Source: Candidatus Heimdallarchaeota archaeon (GTDB lineage: Archaea; Asgardarchaeota; Heimdallarchaeia; JABLTI01). From it: a stretch of 64,000 nt of DNA. The DNA is taken from the NCBI GenBank assembly GCA_019894765.1, contig JAGXNT010000018.1, forward strand, positions 62,001-126,000. Reading direction: 5' to 3'. Positions 35,527 to 45,255 of the stretch are shown here, piece after piece; position 1 is the first letter of the stretch, and the number at the start of each line of letters is the position of its first letter. The translations under genes and the position numbers were made by a program. The notes beneath the pieces are model-generated. The model did no database searches, had not been told where the DNA came from, and saw only the letters and a list, made by a program, of their open reading frames with translations.

Positions 35527-36297
35527 ATTAGAAAAATACACAAGAAACTCACAGTAGTAATTTTACTAGTAGTGCTATTTCTTCCATTAGCAAACATTAC
35601 TTCAGCCACTTCGTGGGGGCAAAAAGGGAAAGAAATTACCGCTTTGCTCTTAGTGGAACAACCGGAAAAACAAGTAGTTGTTGATGAAATCCTAAACGCA
35701 CTATTTACTTTAGGTATAACTGTAAATCCTACTTATTATTATGATTATGATGAGTGGGTTGCTCATGCACAAGTTCATGGTAACGAGTATGATTTAACCT
35801 ATGGTGGTTATTCATATACTTGGGACATCGATAATATTTTCAGTCTTGCTTGGTTCGGATTTATCCTAAATCTTCACATGTTTGATCATGATGATCCAAA
35901 TTTTGACAAAATCGCTCAGAAGCTTTGGGATATGCTTAATGAAGCTACAGTAAATCCTGATATCGCAACAGAAGATTACATAAATAAAATGATTAACATA
36001 TTCCACAAGTGGGAAAAACAACTTTGGGTGAAAAAATACATTGTGCCTTTTGTACAATGGGAAGGTCCATTACCTTCATATGGTATGCCTGTCGTTAAAT
36101 TCACAGAGACTATTGGACTAAAATGCACAAAGGAAAGTGTTTTCTCAAAGTTACCCCTTAGATGGATGTTTTACTCACTCATTGACCGATCAGTTTTCCT
36201 AGATTATCATGCAACCTATAATCCATACGATACTTATACAGTATACCACCTCTTCCAACTGTCAGTTCATCATGATACAACTTTGCTTAATTGGTAA
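35527..36297 (+). pseudogene. Truncated ABC transporter substrate-binding protein (family 5) remnant
   Basis: The frame encodes a signal-peptide-like segment (basic KIHKK then VVILLVVLFLPLA) joined directly to what looks like the C-terminal lobe of a peptide/nickel-type solute-binding protein. Evidence is a TLGITVNP-like strand, EYDLTYGGYSYTWDIDN and a run of helices. Full proteins exceed 500 residues; about 300 from the N-lobe are missing. The open frame extends back to 35392, but the promoter with operators lies at 35447-35503, and no ATG, GTG or TTG occurs between it and the signal segment. A decayed or deletion-fused gene is the best reading; an ATT start cannot be excluded. No permease or ATPase genes are adjacent. 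Confidence 0.55.
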
Positions 36298-36326
36298 GAT
36301 CATTAATTATTGTGAAATCAAATCGT

Positions 36327-36345
36327 ATCCGGTTCTTGACCGGAT
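36327..36345 (+). terminator. GC-rich hairpin with T tract
   Basis: ATCCGGT (36327-36333) and ACCGGAT (36339-36345) pair perfectly over a 5-base loop. CCCTCCTCTTTTTCT follows. It lies 30 bases after the substrate-binding-protein frame. Confidence 0.6.
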
Positions 36346-36473
36346 CCCTCCTCTTTTTCTAGATTATGTGAAAAAAGCATGGGTAATAAGACATATTAGT
36401 TTCATTTTTTGTCTCCGTATAAATACAAAAAGAATATTTACTATAAGGTTCTAATAATAAACGGGTGTTGATA

Positions 36474-36920
36474 ATGAATAAGGCACTTTATTACAAGTAT
36501 ATGTTCATGGTAGCGGGAATTGGTTACATTGTAGCTGCAATAATTTTTGCCATAATGGCACCGGTAGTACCTGATTCTAAATATCTATTATTTTTCCTTG
36601 GACTGTCAGCTAGTCCTTCAATATGGATCTGGTTGTATAGTTATTTACTGGCAATAATGAGTCTTGGGTTCATGTATTTCCTCGTAAGTTTGGATATTAC
36701 AAAGAACCACTTAGTGATTTCCGCTGGAATGATTTTCAAGATTTCACAATTCATCGTTTGGCTTATTATTTACGTGATGGGTCTCAGCAATTTACCTTTG
36801 CTTATTGTAGCAATAGTTGATCTTGTATTCGCTGTTTTATTCATAGAGTTCTTTGTTAATTTTAAGAAACTCGACCCAACAGATATTGTCTTAGCTTATC
36901 CTATTCGGAAAGAGAGTTAA
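36474..36920 (+). CDS. Four-TM membrane protein of unknown function
   Basis: A 148-residue protein that I do not recognise. ATG 36474 is preferred because GGGTG lies just upstream; the frame opens at GTG 36465. Four hydrophobic helices span nearly the whole length, with only short loops. A TATA-like TATAAATAC (about 36418) and a TTTGTCTC half-site lie upstream, so it may share a regulator with the preceding operator pair. No motif indicates a substrate. Confidence 0.65.
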   Translation: MNKALYYKYMFMVAGIGYIVAAIIFAIMAPVVPDSKYLLFFLGLSASPSIWIWLYSYLLAIMSLGFMYFLVSLDITKNHLVISAGMIFKISQFIVWLIIYVMGLSNLPLLIVAIVDLVFAVLFIEFFVNFKKLDPTDIVLAYPIRKES

Positions 36921-37058
36921 TTCTCCCTCTTTTCCTCTTTCATTTACAAACAACAACATTCTTTTACTTGAATAAACATTAATTCTCAAGTCTAATAACT
37001 TAGTAGTAATTATTATTGCAAAAAAATTCCACTACTAAAATGAATGTTGGTGACCAGT

Positions 37059-38318
37059 TTGTCGATTTATGATGACATGCTCAGTGATGAAGAATACCTG
37101 AAAAAGTATGGCCTTAAGAGAAATCCTTTTGACAAAATTTCAGCAGAATCCATGACTACTGAAGAAATTACAAAAATGCACGTTGTAACTGCTGCAGATA
37201 AGAAGATAGCTTCTAATCTTTCAACTATTATTAATGGCGGTTCAGCTACTGTTGCTCTTATAGGGGAATATGGATCCGGTAAATCTATTCGTGCAAGTTC
37301 TATCAAAGAGACTTTGATCAGAAAAGATGCATTTGTCTTTTACACAAAACTCCCAGGTGGTTCTCCTGGAATTGTCACATATGCACTATTTGAGAGTGTA
37401 TGTATACCAATAATGAACGAGAAAAATGCTCCAGATGATCTTAAAGAACTTGCGAAGAAATTGTGGGAAAAGTATCGAGAGGTCAATTCAATGCCTGAAT
37501 CTAAATTCAAACCATACGAAGCTGGACAAGATTTAGCAAGCTTATTCAAAAAGATAAGTGAGAATGATTATCTCTCTGGTCTAGTCATTGATGAATTCGA
37601 AGAAATTATTGAAGCCAGCATTCAACGAGAAATTCGAAAGACCTTTGAGATTTTACGTGAATATTTCAGTCATGCAGTTGGTATCTCTGGTCATATTACC
37701 ATTATTTGTTCTACTCCAAATGCTTGGGCTTCTCTAAAAGAGATTCATCCGGCAGTTGCAACTCGAGTCCATGTTGAAATAGAATTCAAACCTGTCTCCG
37801 ATAAAATTGCAATTGAAATCGTTCGTAAGCGATTAGGTGTTTTTCGTCCTTCCAAACCCGATAGTCTAGATCCTTTTGATGAAGACATTATCTCACAAGT
37901 TAACAAAGAATATGCTACTGGTAACCCTAGAATGCTCTTACTTGTTTTACGTTCTATTCTTGATGTTACCGCTCAGAATAAGTTGAATCATGCGAATCTT
38001 GATTCCGTAAAAGAAGGGGTGGAATTTGCTCGAGAGAAACTAAAAGATGCTCAGAGTGAGCGTATAAAGCAGATTCTAACGCCTAAAATGCGAGATATCC
38101 TAGAAGTAATAATTGGTGAAAAGGATGGTGGACCAATTGTTGGCACTGCTCTTGCAGATGAGCTTGGCATGGATCAAGGTAATCTTTCCCGGTATCTCAA
38201 TCAAATGGCTGCATTGAATTTCCTAAACAAGCATCGAGATGGGCGTATAGTTTCATTTGAGATTAAACCTGAACTAAGATTAATCTTCGCAGAAGAACTT
38301 GGGTTAACAGAAACTTGA
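37059..38318 (+). CDS. AAA+ ATPase with C-terminal winged helix, Orc1/Cdc6-like
   Basis: About 419 residues. Walker A is GEYGSGKS, Walker B is GLVIDEFEEII, and a CSTPNAW sensor-1-like strand follows. The AAA+ lid helices span about residues 250-330. A winged helix at the C-terminus contains LADELGMDQGNLSRYLNQM. The architecture is that of Orc1/Cdc6 initiators and related DNA-binding ATPases. The N-terminal KYGLKRNPF segment also occurs in such proteins. A TTG start at 37059 has GGTGAC at proper distance; ATG 37044 is the alternative. A role in replication or transcription control is undecided. Confidence 0.7.
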   Translation: MSIYDDMLSDEEYLKKYGLKRNPFDKISAESMTTEEITKMHVVTAADKKIASNLSTIINGGSATVALIGEYGSGKSIRASSIKETLIRKDAFVFYTKLPGGSPGIVTYALFESVCIPIMNEKNAPDDLKELAKKLWEKYREVNSMPESKFKPYEAGQDLASLFKKISENDYLSGLVIDEFEEIIEASIQREIRKTFEILREYFSHAVGISGHITIICSTPNAWASLKEIHPAVATRVHVEIEFKPVSDKIAIEIVRKRLGVFRPSKPDSLDPFDEDIISQVNKEYATGNPRMLLLVLRSILDVTAQNKLNHANLDSVKEGVEFAREKLKDAQSERIKQILTPKMRDILEVIIGEKDGGPIVGTALADELGMDQGNLSRYLNQMAALNFLNKHRDGRIVSFEIKPELRLIFAEELGLTET

Positions 38319-38327
38319 AATGGAAAA

Positions 38328-39599
38328 TTATTTAGCATTCTTTGCATGCTTTTTTCGCTTACGTCTTAAGCGTAAAGTTTCAAAGGCTAATGGAAATGCT
38401 AACTTGGGCATAAAGAAACTGATCTTTGTTTTAGATCCAGTCATTATTTTTCCCCATTCTGTCATAAATTTGTCTCCTTTTCGTTTACTGACTGAAGCGA
38501 ACGCATCAAGAAAAATGGGGTATTTCACACAAACTTTCACCATTCTTTGTGACCATTTGAAATCTCTACCAAAAGACTTCATCCATTTTCTATGATATTG
38601 TTTTAGAAATCGTTCTCCTAAATTATTTCTCTTCATTCCGTTCTGTATGGTTTTCGCTGCAATTTCAGCAGCATCCATGGCATATTGTATCCCTTCTCCT
38701 GTGACGGGATCTATTTGTCCTGCTGCGTCACCAATGATTAGCAAATGATTCCCATAGCTTCTTGGAATTCCTCCGAATCGAATTGGTGCTGCTTTCATTT
38801 TCTCTAATTTTGGATTGGATCCAATGGCTTTACTTATGAAAGGATCTTCTTTAATGAATTTATGATGCAGTTCAGTGAGATGACTTGTATCACATTCTCC
38901 ACCAGGAATTATGTAACAACAATATACTACATCCCCATCTGCTTCCTTAAAAAGAGCACAGTAACCTGGAACCAATTTTGGAGGATAATAACACACACCA
39001 TCATATGGAAACTGATGACTTCCGGATTCTATATATGCACGACTGCAAGTTGCTTGCGGTGGTCCGTCAACTAATCCGAGTTTTCTACCAAGATGTGATG
39101 CGGCTCCATCCGCAACGATCAGTACTCTAGCTTTGTATTCCTTTTTGTTTTTATCACATGTAATGGACCAGATTCCTTTTTCTTCTAAGAAAGTAGTTTC
39201 AGTTACAGTGTAGTTTTCCACTAAATTTGCTCCTTGTTTTATAGCTGCTTGAATGAGTTTTTCATCTAGGATTTTGCGTTTAATAGCAATTACCAAATGC
39301 TCTTGCTCTTTAGATGAATCACCATAGTATTCAATACCACTCGGACTAACAAGTCCTCCAAGGGCAGCCCAATTCCCTTTTTTTTCTGCTATAATTTCTT
39401 GGAGAACACCCATATGGTTTAGGTGTATTTGAGCTCGCTCAGTTATTGCATCCCCACAGATTTTATCTCGAGGAAATTTCTTCTTTTCTAAAACTAACGT
39501 TTGAATTCCCTTTTCTGCTAGATAATATGCACAGGTTGATCCAGCAATACCAGCGCCTACTATACATACATCAAAAACATCATCATTTATAGTTGCCAT
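38328..39599 (-). CDS. Geranylgeranyl reductase-family FAD protein
   Basis: About 423 residues from ATG 39599; the frame continues 19 residues upstream without a ribosome site. FAD motif VCIVGAGIAGSTCAYYLAEK, the family's KICGDAI segment, and IIGDAAGQIDPVTGEGIQYA are all present. In archaea, relatives saturate the isoprenoid chains of membrane lipids. The C-terminus ends in a basic RLRRKRKKHAKN tail. No lipid-synthesis neighbours are present, so the exact substrate remains open. It converges with the AAA+ ATPase gene. Confidence 0.87.
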   Translation of the reverse strand: MATINDDVFDVCIVGAGIAGSTCAYYLAEKGIQTLVLEKKKFPRDKICGDAITERAQIHLNHMGVLQEIIAEKKGNWAALGGLVSPSGIEYYGDSSKEQEHLVIAIKRKILDEKLIQAAIKQGANLVENYTVTETTFLEEKGIWSITCDKNKKEYKARVLIVADGAASHLGRKLGLVDGPPQATCSRAYIESGSHQFPYDGVCYYPPKLVPGYCALFKEADGDVVYCCYIIPGGECDTSHLTELHHKFIKEDPFISKAIGSNPKLEKMKAAPIRFGGIPRSYGNHLLIIGDAAGQIDPVTGEGIQYAMDAAEIAAKTIQNGMKRNNLGERFLKQYHRKWMKSFGRDFKWSQRMVKVCVKYPIFLDAFASVSKRKGDKFMTEWGKIMTGSKTKISFFMPKLAFPLAFETLRLRRKRKKHAKNAK

Positions 39600-39799
39600 A
39601 GTTATTATCTCACTGTTTATTGGAAATAGTTGAAGCAGTAAAACTGCGAATAGCATCTCATATAACTAGATAGATTAAGAGATTTTCGCAGAAAAAAAAG
39701 CAAAACCTAAGATTAATTGTAGTTAATTGATAAAAACTATAATAACAATACTACAGTAGCTTTTTTGAATAAATCCACAGTAAACAATTTAGTATCAAA

Positions 39800-40780
39800 A
39801 TGGATTTGTGTAAAATGCTCAGTGTAAGTAGAGGTAAAACAATCTTCTCTGTTTTCTCAATGATTTTTCTCTTCAGTTTTCCAATACTTCTTTTATCCTC
39901 TGTTCAAAATCCTGTTGCTTCTTCTATAACAACAGATACCAGCCAAAAGGCAGCTTCTTTCTTACCAGAAGTGAAAGAATATAGAGCTGATATTCACTGG
40001 GTAAAAACCTCAATTAGGCTAGATAGTGAAGGTATTGGAACCGTTACACTATTAGTGAATTGTACACCAGATGCAGATCATGTAGGATTAGTGTTAGGTA
40101 ACTTTGTAGAAAATGAAATTACATCATTTGTTTCTGATAAAACCAATGCAATGACAGCCGGTCACCAAATAAGTCTCAATATAACAACATCTGGAAGCAG
40201 AGATTATGATTACATATTCTACCTAGCTGAGACTACTTATGTTCAAACTAATGAGAGCATTCTGTATCAAATAACCTATATTGGTGATTTTCTTTTATCT
40301 GGACAAATTGAGCGATATCAAGTTGACGCTGATGTTGCTGTAATTAATTTGATAAGACCTATCTGGAACATCACACTTCCTTATCAAGAATTAACTATTA
40401 TATTACCAGTTGATGTTGGAAATACTACTGTAACTCCACAATTTCTTAGTGACATTAAATTCAACGTATCATCACAGATGAGCACTTATGATATCTCATA
40501 CACAACCAATAATGATACTGGAGTAAATCTATTAGTCTTTAATTGCAGTAAAACGGGGATGGGAATCAAGGCTCCATTTGAAGCTACGATTTATCTTTCA
40601 CTTGTGTACTTTTCCCTCCCAAATATCATGAATTGGTTAGTCCTGTTGTTTGTATTTATCTTTGTAGCTGGTTCATTAGTTCTCTTCCTTGTAGTTATCA
40701 ATGTCAGAAATAAAGCAGATGCCGAGGTATCCGGTTTCAAGGATGATCTTCAGGAGTTATTAAAACCCAAAGAAAAATAG
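39800..40780 (+). CDS. Secreted, C-terminally membrane-anchored protein of unknown function
   Basis: A 326-residue protein with no recognised family. An N-terminal signal segment (IFSVFSMIFLFSFPILLLSS) is followed by about 240 residues of beta-strand-rich, Ser/Thr/Asn-rich sequence with several N-glycosylation sequons. A C-terminal helix (about 281-305) follows, then a short basic and acidic cytoplasmic tail. The layout fits a surface protein anchored in the archaeal membrane. It is divergent from the geranylgeranyl-reductase gene across 200 bases. ATG 39815 is an alternative start. Confidence 0.7.
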   Translation: MDLCKMLSVSRGKTIFSVFSMIFLFSFPILLLSSVQNPVASSITTDTSQKAASFLPEVKEYRADIHWVKTSIRLDSEGIGTVTLLVNCTPDADHVGLVLGNFVENEITSFVSDKTNAMTAGHQISLNITTSGSRDYDYIFYLAETTYVQTNESILYQITYIGDFLLSGQIERYQVDADVAVINLIRPIWNITLPYQELTIILPVDVGNTTVTPQFLSDIKFNVSSQMSTYDISYTTNNDTGVNLLVFNCSKTGMGIKAPFEATIYLSLVYFSLPNIMNWLVLLFVFIFVAGSLVLFLVVINVRNKADAEVSGFKDDLQELLKPKEK

Positions 40781-40857
40781 GTAATTTTAAGAAAAGGGAT
40801 ACTAATATTTCTACTAAAATTCCAAATATTGCTATCTATTAAAGGAAGTTTCTTACT

Positions 40858-41679
40858 ATGGTTAAAAAAGCTAAAACTGTTCTTGTTACAGGAGCAGCTA
40901 GTGGCATAGGTTTAGCAATTACCGAATATCTTGCTCAAAAAGGAGACAAGGTAATTGCTACAGATTTTAATAAAGAAGCATTAGCTGAACTTGATGGTAG
41001 ACCTAATATTACAACTTTCTATCTCGATGTTTCTGATTCTCAATCCATATCTGATGTGAAGGATAAAATCAGTGAAAATGATCATGGTTTAGATGGGCTA
41101 ATAAATAATGCTGGCATTTTTGTTGGTGGGCCTTTAGTTGAAATGAATGAAAAAGATGTTGAGAAGATCATGGATGTCAATGTTCTAGGGCCTTTTCGAG
41201 TTAGCAAAATTCTTTTTCCATTAGTATTAAAAAACAAAGGACGCATAATCAATATGGGTTCAGAAGCAGGAAGAATTAGTTTTCCAGTGAATGGACCGTA
41301 CTCTATGAGTAAATATGCACTCGAAGCTTTCTCAGATTCTCTTCGTAGAGAATTAATGTTTCTTGGCATCAAAGTAATTCATTTACAAATTGGCGCAGTT
41401 AATACAGGATTTCTTGAGAGAACCTATAGCTGTTATGCTGAAGAAATTGATATCGAGAAAACTCTTTTCCCAAAACTAATTGCAGAAGTGATTCCTACGT
41501 GTGAAAAAGAATTTGATAGGTGTGCTGAACCAAAAGACATTGCAAAAGTAGTTTATCGGGTCTTACATAAAAAACGACCTAAAGCACGATATAAAATTAA
41601 AAACAATCGGGGAAGAAGGCTTTTGGAATTCTTACCAGCATCACTCATTGATTTTGCAATGTTAAAAATGTTCAAGTGA
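40858..41679 (+). CDS. Short-chain dehydrogenase/reductase
   Basis: A 273-residue classical SDR. The cofactor motif is TGAASGIGLAI, then NNAG in DGLINNAGIFVGG, the catalytic serine in INMGSEAGRIS, and the YxxxK pair in YSMSKYALEAF. A basic residue is absent just after the first strand, whereas ATDFNKEA has the Asp typical of NAD(H) preference. Sequence outside the core suggests a lipid or retinol-type SDR (C-terminal basic KKRPKARYKIKNNRGRR), but the substrate is not determined. Confidence 0.9.
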   Translation: MVKKAKTVLVTGAASGIGLAITEYLAQKGDKVIATDFNKEALAELDGRPNITTFYLDVSDSQSISDVKDKISENDHGLDGLINNAGIFVGGPLVEMNEKDVEKIMDVNVLGPFRVSKILFPLVLKNKGRIINMGSEAGRISFPVNGPYSMSKYALEAFSDSLRRELMFLGIKVIHLQIGAVNTGFLERTYSCYAEEIDIEKTLFPKLIAEVIPTCEKEFDRCAEPKDIAKVVYRVLHKKRPKARYKIKNNRGRRLLEFLPASLIDFAMLKMFK

Positions 41680-41799
41680 AATCATTAATCAAGTCCTTTT
41701 TCTGCAATATTCCCAAAAGCTTTTATTACTACATGCAAGGAAAGAATTCAATTAGTACAGCAAAGGTTGTACTGTTATTCAACAAAAAGGTGGTTAATT

Positions 41800-43680
41800 T
41801 TGCGAATTTTAACCGTACATTCAGATTTCATAGAATTTGAACCAAAAAGAAAAGCAATCAAAGCAGCAGAGGAAATTGAAAAGAAATTAAACAGAGTAGA
41901 AGAATGTTTAGTGGTTCTTTCTTCTGTAGAAAGTGGTGACGAAGAACACTTTGAGGAAATAAGTGAAAAAGCTGTTGCTGAGGTTGAATCAGTATCTGAG
42001 CAAGTGAAAACTAAAAACATAGTTCTCTATCCTTGGGTACACTTATCTGATAAACCCTCGAGACCAGACGTTGCACTTAGAGTGCTAAAAAATATGGAAG
42101 CTGATCTCAAGAAAAAAGGTTATACCGTTACAAGAGCACCATTTGGTTGGTACAAAGCATTCGATCTTAAATGCAAAGGTCATCCTCTATCTGAGCTTTC
42201 TCGTACTATTTCAATAGGAGAAAAAGATGACGAGAAGAAAGCTGAGGTCTCAGAGAGTCAATCATTATTAGATGAACAAGCAGCAAAACATGAATTCTTT
42301 ATTATGGATCCCGATGGCACCCTAACCTCTGTAAAGGACTATAATTTCACTAAACATAAAAATCTAGGTAAATTCGCAAAATATGAAACACAAAAACAGC
42401 GTGAATCTGATATGCCACCTCCCCATGCAGATTTAATGCGAAAACTATCATTAGTTGATTATGAACCTGGTAGTGATGCTGGAAATTTCCGTTGGTACCC
42501 CAAAGGATGGATGATGAAATATCTTATCGAAGAACTAGTAAAAGACTTGACTATAGCATATGGTGCTATGCCAATTGAGAGTCCAATAATGTATAGCTAC
42601 ACTCATCCAGCAATAGAGAAATATATGAATCGTTTCCCAGCAAGACAATATGTTTTGAAATCCGGAACAGACAATTATTTCTTACGATTCGCTGCATGTT
42701 TTGGGCAATTCTTGATGAGTTCTGATGCACATATTACTTACCATAATCTTCCTGTAAAATTATTTGAAATGACTCATTATTCATTCAGACGAGAACAACG
42801 GGGAGAATTAGCAGCTTTACGCCGTCTACGAACCTTTACTATGCCTGATATGCATACCATCGCAAAGGATTTACCAAATGCTAAAAAATACTTTGTAGAA
42901 CAATATAGACTTTCCATGGTAAACTTAGATGCTTTTGAATTAGATTATGAATCAGCATTTCGGGTACAAAAGGACTTCTTTGAGGAAAACAAAGACTGGT
43001 ATATAGCTATGGTCAAAGAAAGAAAACGACCAGCGCTCATAGAGCTTTTCGATAAGCGTTTTGCCTATTACATCACTAAATTTGAGTTCAACTTTGTTGA
43101 TAACCAAGACAAAGCAGCTGCGTTAAGCACTGTTCAAATTGATGTTGAGAATGCAGAAAGATTCGATATTAGTTTCGTCGATAAAAACAACGAAAAGCAA
43201 AGACCCTATTTACTTCACACGAGTATTTCAGGTGCAATAGAGCGAATTGTTTATGCTATTCTTGAAAAAGCATACACCGAACAAATACAAGGCAAAAAAC
43301 CAATGTTTCCTATTTGGCTTTCTCCAGTACAAGTACGATTGTTACCTGTCAATGAGGACTTTGTTTCTCATTGTAAGAAACTTGCCGAAAAATTAACCAA
43401 GCAAAAAATACGCGTTGATATTGATGATCGCTCTGAACGAATAGGTAAGAAAATTAGGAAAGCAGAGCAAGAGTGGATTCCTTACGTAATCGTTATCGGT
43501 GAAAAAGAATTAGCTTCAAATAAATTCAATGTTCGTGTTCGCAAAGATCAAGAAGAAAAACTATTTACCGAGAAGACTCTTATCAAACGTATTAACGATG
43601 AAACCAAAGATCTTCCATATGTTCCATTAACCCTACCAATGTTGGTTACACTGCAACCATTGTTTTCCCAATTGAATTAA
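41800..43680 (+). CDS. thrS: Threonyl-tRNA synthetase, archaeal type
   Basis: About 626 residues. The N-terminal 145 residues, starting RILTVHSDFIEFEPK, form the D-aminoacyl-tRNA deacylase-like editing domain specific to archaeal ThrRS. The class II catalytic domain carries motif 2 (FRREQRGELAALRRLRTF), motif 3 near residue 480 and a C-terminal anticodon-binding domain with DIDDRSERIGKKIRKAE. The TTG start at 41800 follows AAGGTGG; an open frame reaches back to 41767, but those residues are not conserved-looking. Thymidylate kinase follows, a common archaeal mixture of housekeeping genes. Confidence 0.95.
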   Translation: MRILTVHSDFIEFEPKRKAIKAAEEIEKKLNRVEECLVVLSSVESGDEEHFEEISEKAVAEVESVSEQVKTKNIVLYPWVHLSDKPSRPDVALRVLKNMEADLKKKGYTVTRAPFGWYKAFDLKCKGHPLSELSRTISIGEKDDEKKAEVSESQSLLDEQAAKHEFFIMDPDGTLTSVKDYNFTKHKNLGKFAKYETQKQRESDMPPPHADLMRKLSLVDYEPGSDAGNFRWYPKGWMMKYLIEELVKDLTIAYGAMPIESPIMYSYTHPAIEKYMNRFPARQYVLKSGTDNYFLRFAACFGQFLMSSDAHITYHNLPVKLFEMTHYSFRREQRGELAALRRLRTFTMPDMHTIAKDLPNAKKYFVEQYRLSMVNLDAFELDYESAFRVQKDFFEENKDWYIAMVKERKRPALIELFDKRFAYYITKFEFNFVDNQDKAAALSTVQIDVENAERFDISFVDKNNEKQRPYLLHTSISGAIERIVYAILEKAYTEQIQGKKPMFPIWLSPVQVRLLPVNEDFVSHCKKLAEKLTKQKIRVDIDDRSERIGKKIRKAEQEWIPYVIVIGEKELASNKFNVRVRKDQEEKLFTEKTLIKRINDETKDLPYVPLTLPMLVTLQPLFSQLN

Positions 43681-43746
43681 AATACTTAAACTTTTTAATT
43701 GATAATTTGGCATAGAGTATTGAGAAAAACAAAAGGATAGATAGTT

Positions 43747-44415
43747 GTGGAAAACAAAAAGGGTTTCTTCATTGCTTTCGAAGGCATCGATGGCACCGGA
43801 AAAACTACTATAGCAAACATACTAAAAGAACGCCTTGAAGCATTAGGCCATTCTGTTGTAATGTACAAAGAACCAACAAACGAAACTGAAGCTGGAAAAA
43901 AAATCAGAGCAAGTTATGTAGAGGGAAGGGCATCTCTAGAACAGGAATTAGAATGGTTTATTGAAGATAGAGAATGGAATGTTACCACAAGAATTCTTCC
44001 TGCGCTTGCAGAGAATAAAATCGTTTTTTTGGATCGGTACTTTTTCTCAACAGCTTGTTATCAAGGTGTTCGAAAAAACAATGATTGGATAAGCATTCTG
44101 GAATTAAATCGAAAGAAATTTCCGGAACCTGATTTAACGATTATTTTTGACCTTGATGTGCAAGTCGCCATTAAACGAATTATGAGAGATCGTGAAAGTG
44201 CTAATACCTTTGAAGGAATGCAGTATCTAAGAGACGTTAGAGCTTTATTTCTCGAGATGTTCCAATTAGATACAATTGGAAACTACCTTTTGATCAATGC
44301 TGAAAAAACCATAGATGAGATTTCCGAAATAATCTATGCTAAGCTTCTCGAGTTAATCAGTAAAACTCCAAAGAAAGAATCTTCTTCAAAGGAGAAAAAA
44401 ACCTCAGAAATGTAA
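43747..44415 (+). CDS. tmk: Thymidylate kinase
   Basis: A 222-residue kinase converting dTMP to dTDP. The P-loop is FEGIDGTGKTT, the DR(Y/H) motif is in FLDRYFFSTACYQG, and the lid region has RIMRDRE, a basic-rich variant. A 25-residue Lys/Ser-rich C-terminal tail is unusual. It starts with GTG at 43747, in the same direction as thrS, and converges with the DUF2110 gene six bases downstream. Confidence 0.92.
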   Translation: MENKKGFFIAFEGIDGTGKTTIANILKERLEALGHSVVMYKEPTNETEAGKKIRASYVEGRASLEQELEWFIEDREWNVTTRILPALAENKIVFLDRYFFSTACYQGVRKNNDWISILELNRKKFPEPDLTIIFDLDVQVAIKRIMRDRESANTFEGMQYLRDVRALFLEMFQLDTIGNYLLINAEKTIDEISEIIYAKLLELISKTPKKESSSKEKKTSEM

Positions 44416-44420
44416 ATTGA

Positions 44421-45194
44421 TTATTCAGTTTCTTTCAGTGTTTTTCTAATAAACGATGGAGAAAAAATCTCAAATCTAGCTTTATATAGAATCTTACCGA
44501 TTGAAGGTATGAGTCCTTTAGCGTTTGTATTAAACTTACAAGTGATGACATTTTCCATCCACCCAAGGTTATCGATTGAAATAATATCTTTACTATGATT
44601 AGTTTTAGTGAGAGCAGAGACAATATCGTGCTTAAAAGCACCAAATATTAGTAATTTATCTAACCCTTCTTCTTTCCATTCTTCAAAAATTTCAAGTTGT
44701 TTTTCTGAAAGTTTTGCTTCGGCTTTCTTTGTTCCAACACTCACTTTTTGCATAGTAATTTCAATTGGGAAGTTATCTACTAAACCATACATTTTGATGA
44801 TTTTTCTAACAGGAATAGTTTTTCCTTCAGCTAGTTGTTCCCTTAAACTAAATAAGGGTAACAATGCGTCTACCTTGTAAGGTTCCTTAATTCCAATGTC
44901 AACGAAAACACCAAACCCTACGTTCCCACTAGAACAAATATATCCCTTAATAGTGTCTCCTTCTTTTAACTCCCCAAGATCAGTATTTTTTCCATAAAGT
45001 GTGACTAAATAGTTATAGGCTGCAAGTTCGTCTTCGCCTTCCAAAGTTACATTTACAAATCCATCATCCTCAAATAAAATTGAAGCAATTTTTACATCGA
45101 GGTCTTTGATATTGTCTTCTATATTTCTCTTTAGAAGGGTAAAATTCTCATTCTTCTTTGTATATAATTTAGTCATTAATTTCAGTTTTTTCAA
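44421..45194 (-). CDS. Archaeal DUF2110 family protein
   Basis: A 257-residue protein. I identify it from its archaeal DUF2110-like segments (GDTIKGYICSSGNVGFGVFV, an S1-like beta-barrel, and IISIDNLGWMENVITCKF) and its neighbour: genes of this family often sit beside transcription factor E. S1-like sequence points to RNA binding. It lies 61 bases downstream of tfe on the same strand, so the two are likely co-transcribed and functionally linked to transcription or its coupling to translation. Confidence 0.75.
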   Translation of the reverse strand: MKKLKLMTKLYTKKNENFTLLKRNIEDNIKDLDVKIASILFEDDGFVNVTLEGEDELAAYNYLVTLYGKNTDLGELKEGDTIKGYICSSGNVGFGVFVDIGIKEPYKVDALLPLFSLREQLAEGKTIPVRKIIKMYGLVDNFPIEITMQKVSVGTKKAEAKLSEKQLEIFEEWKEEGLDKLLIFGAFKHDIVSALTKTNHSKDIISIDNLGWMENVITCKFNTNAKGLIPSIGKILYKARFEIFSPSFIRKTLKETE

Positions 45195-45255
45195 AATAGA
45201 AACCTCAAAATATTCTTTTCATTCATTGGAAATGGAAACGTAAAATTCTTGATAA

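Noticed and set aside
36921..37058. Replication origin beside the Orc1/Cdc6-like gene
   Set aside because: The gap is only about 140 bases and AT-rich like its surroundings, with no visible repeated origin-recognition boxes; the ATPase itself is not certainly Orc1/Cdc6.
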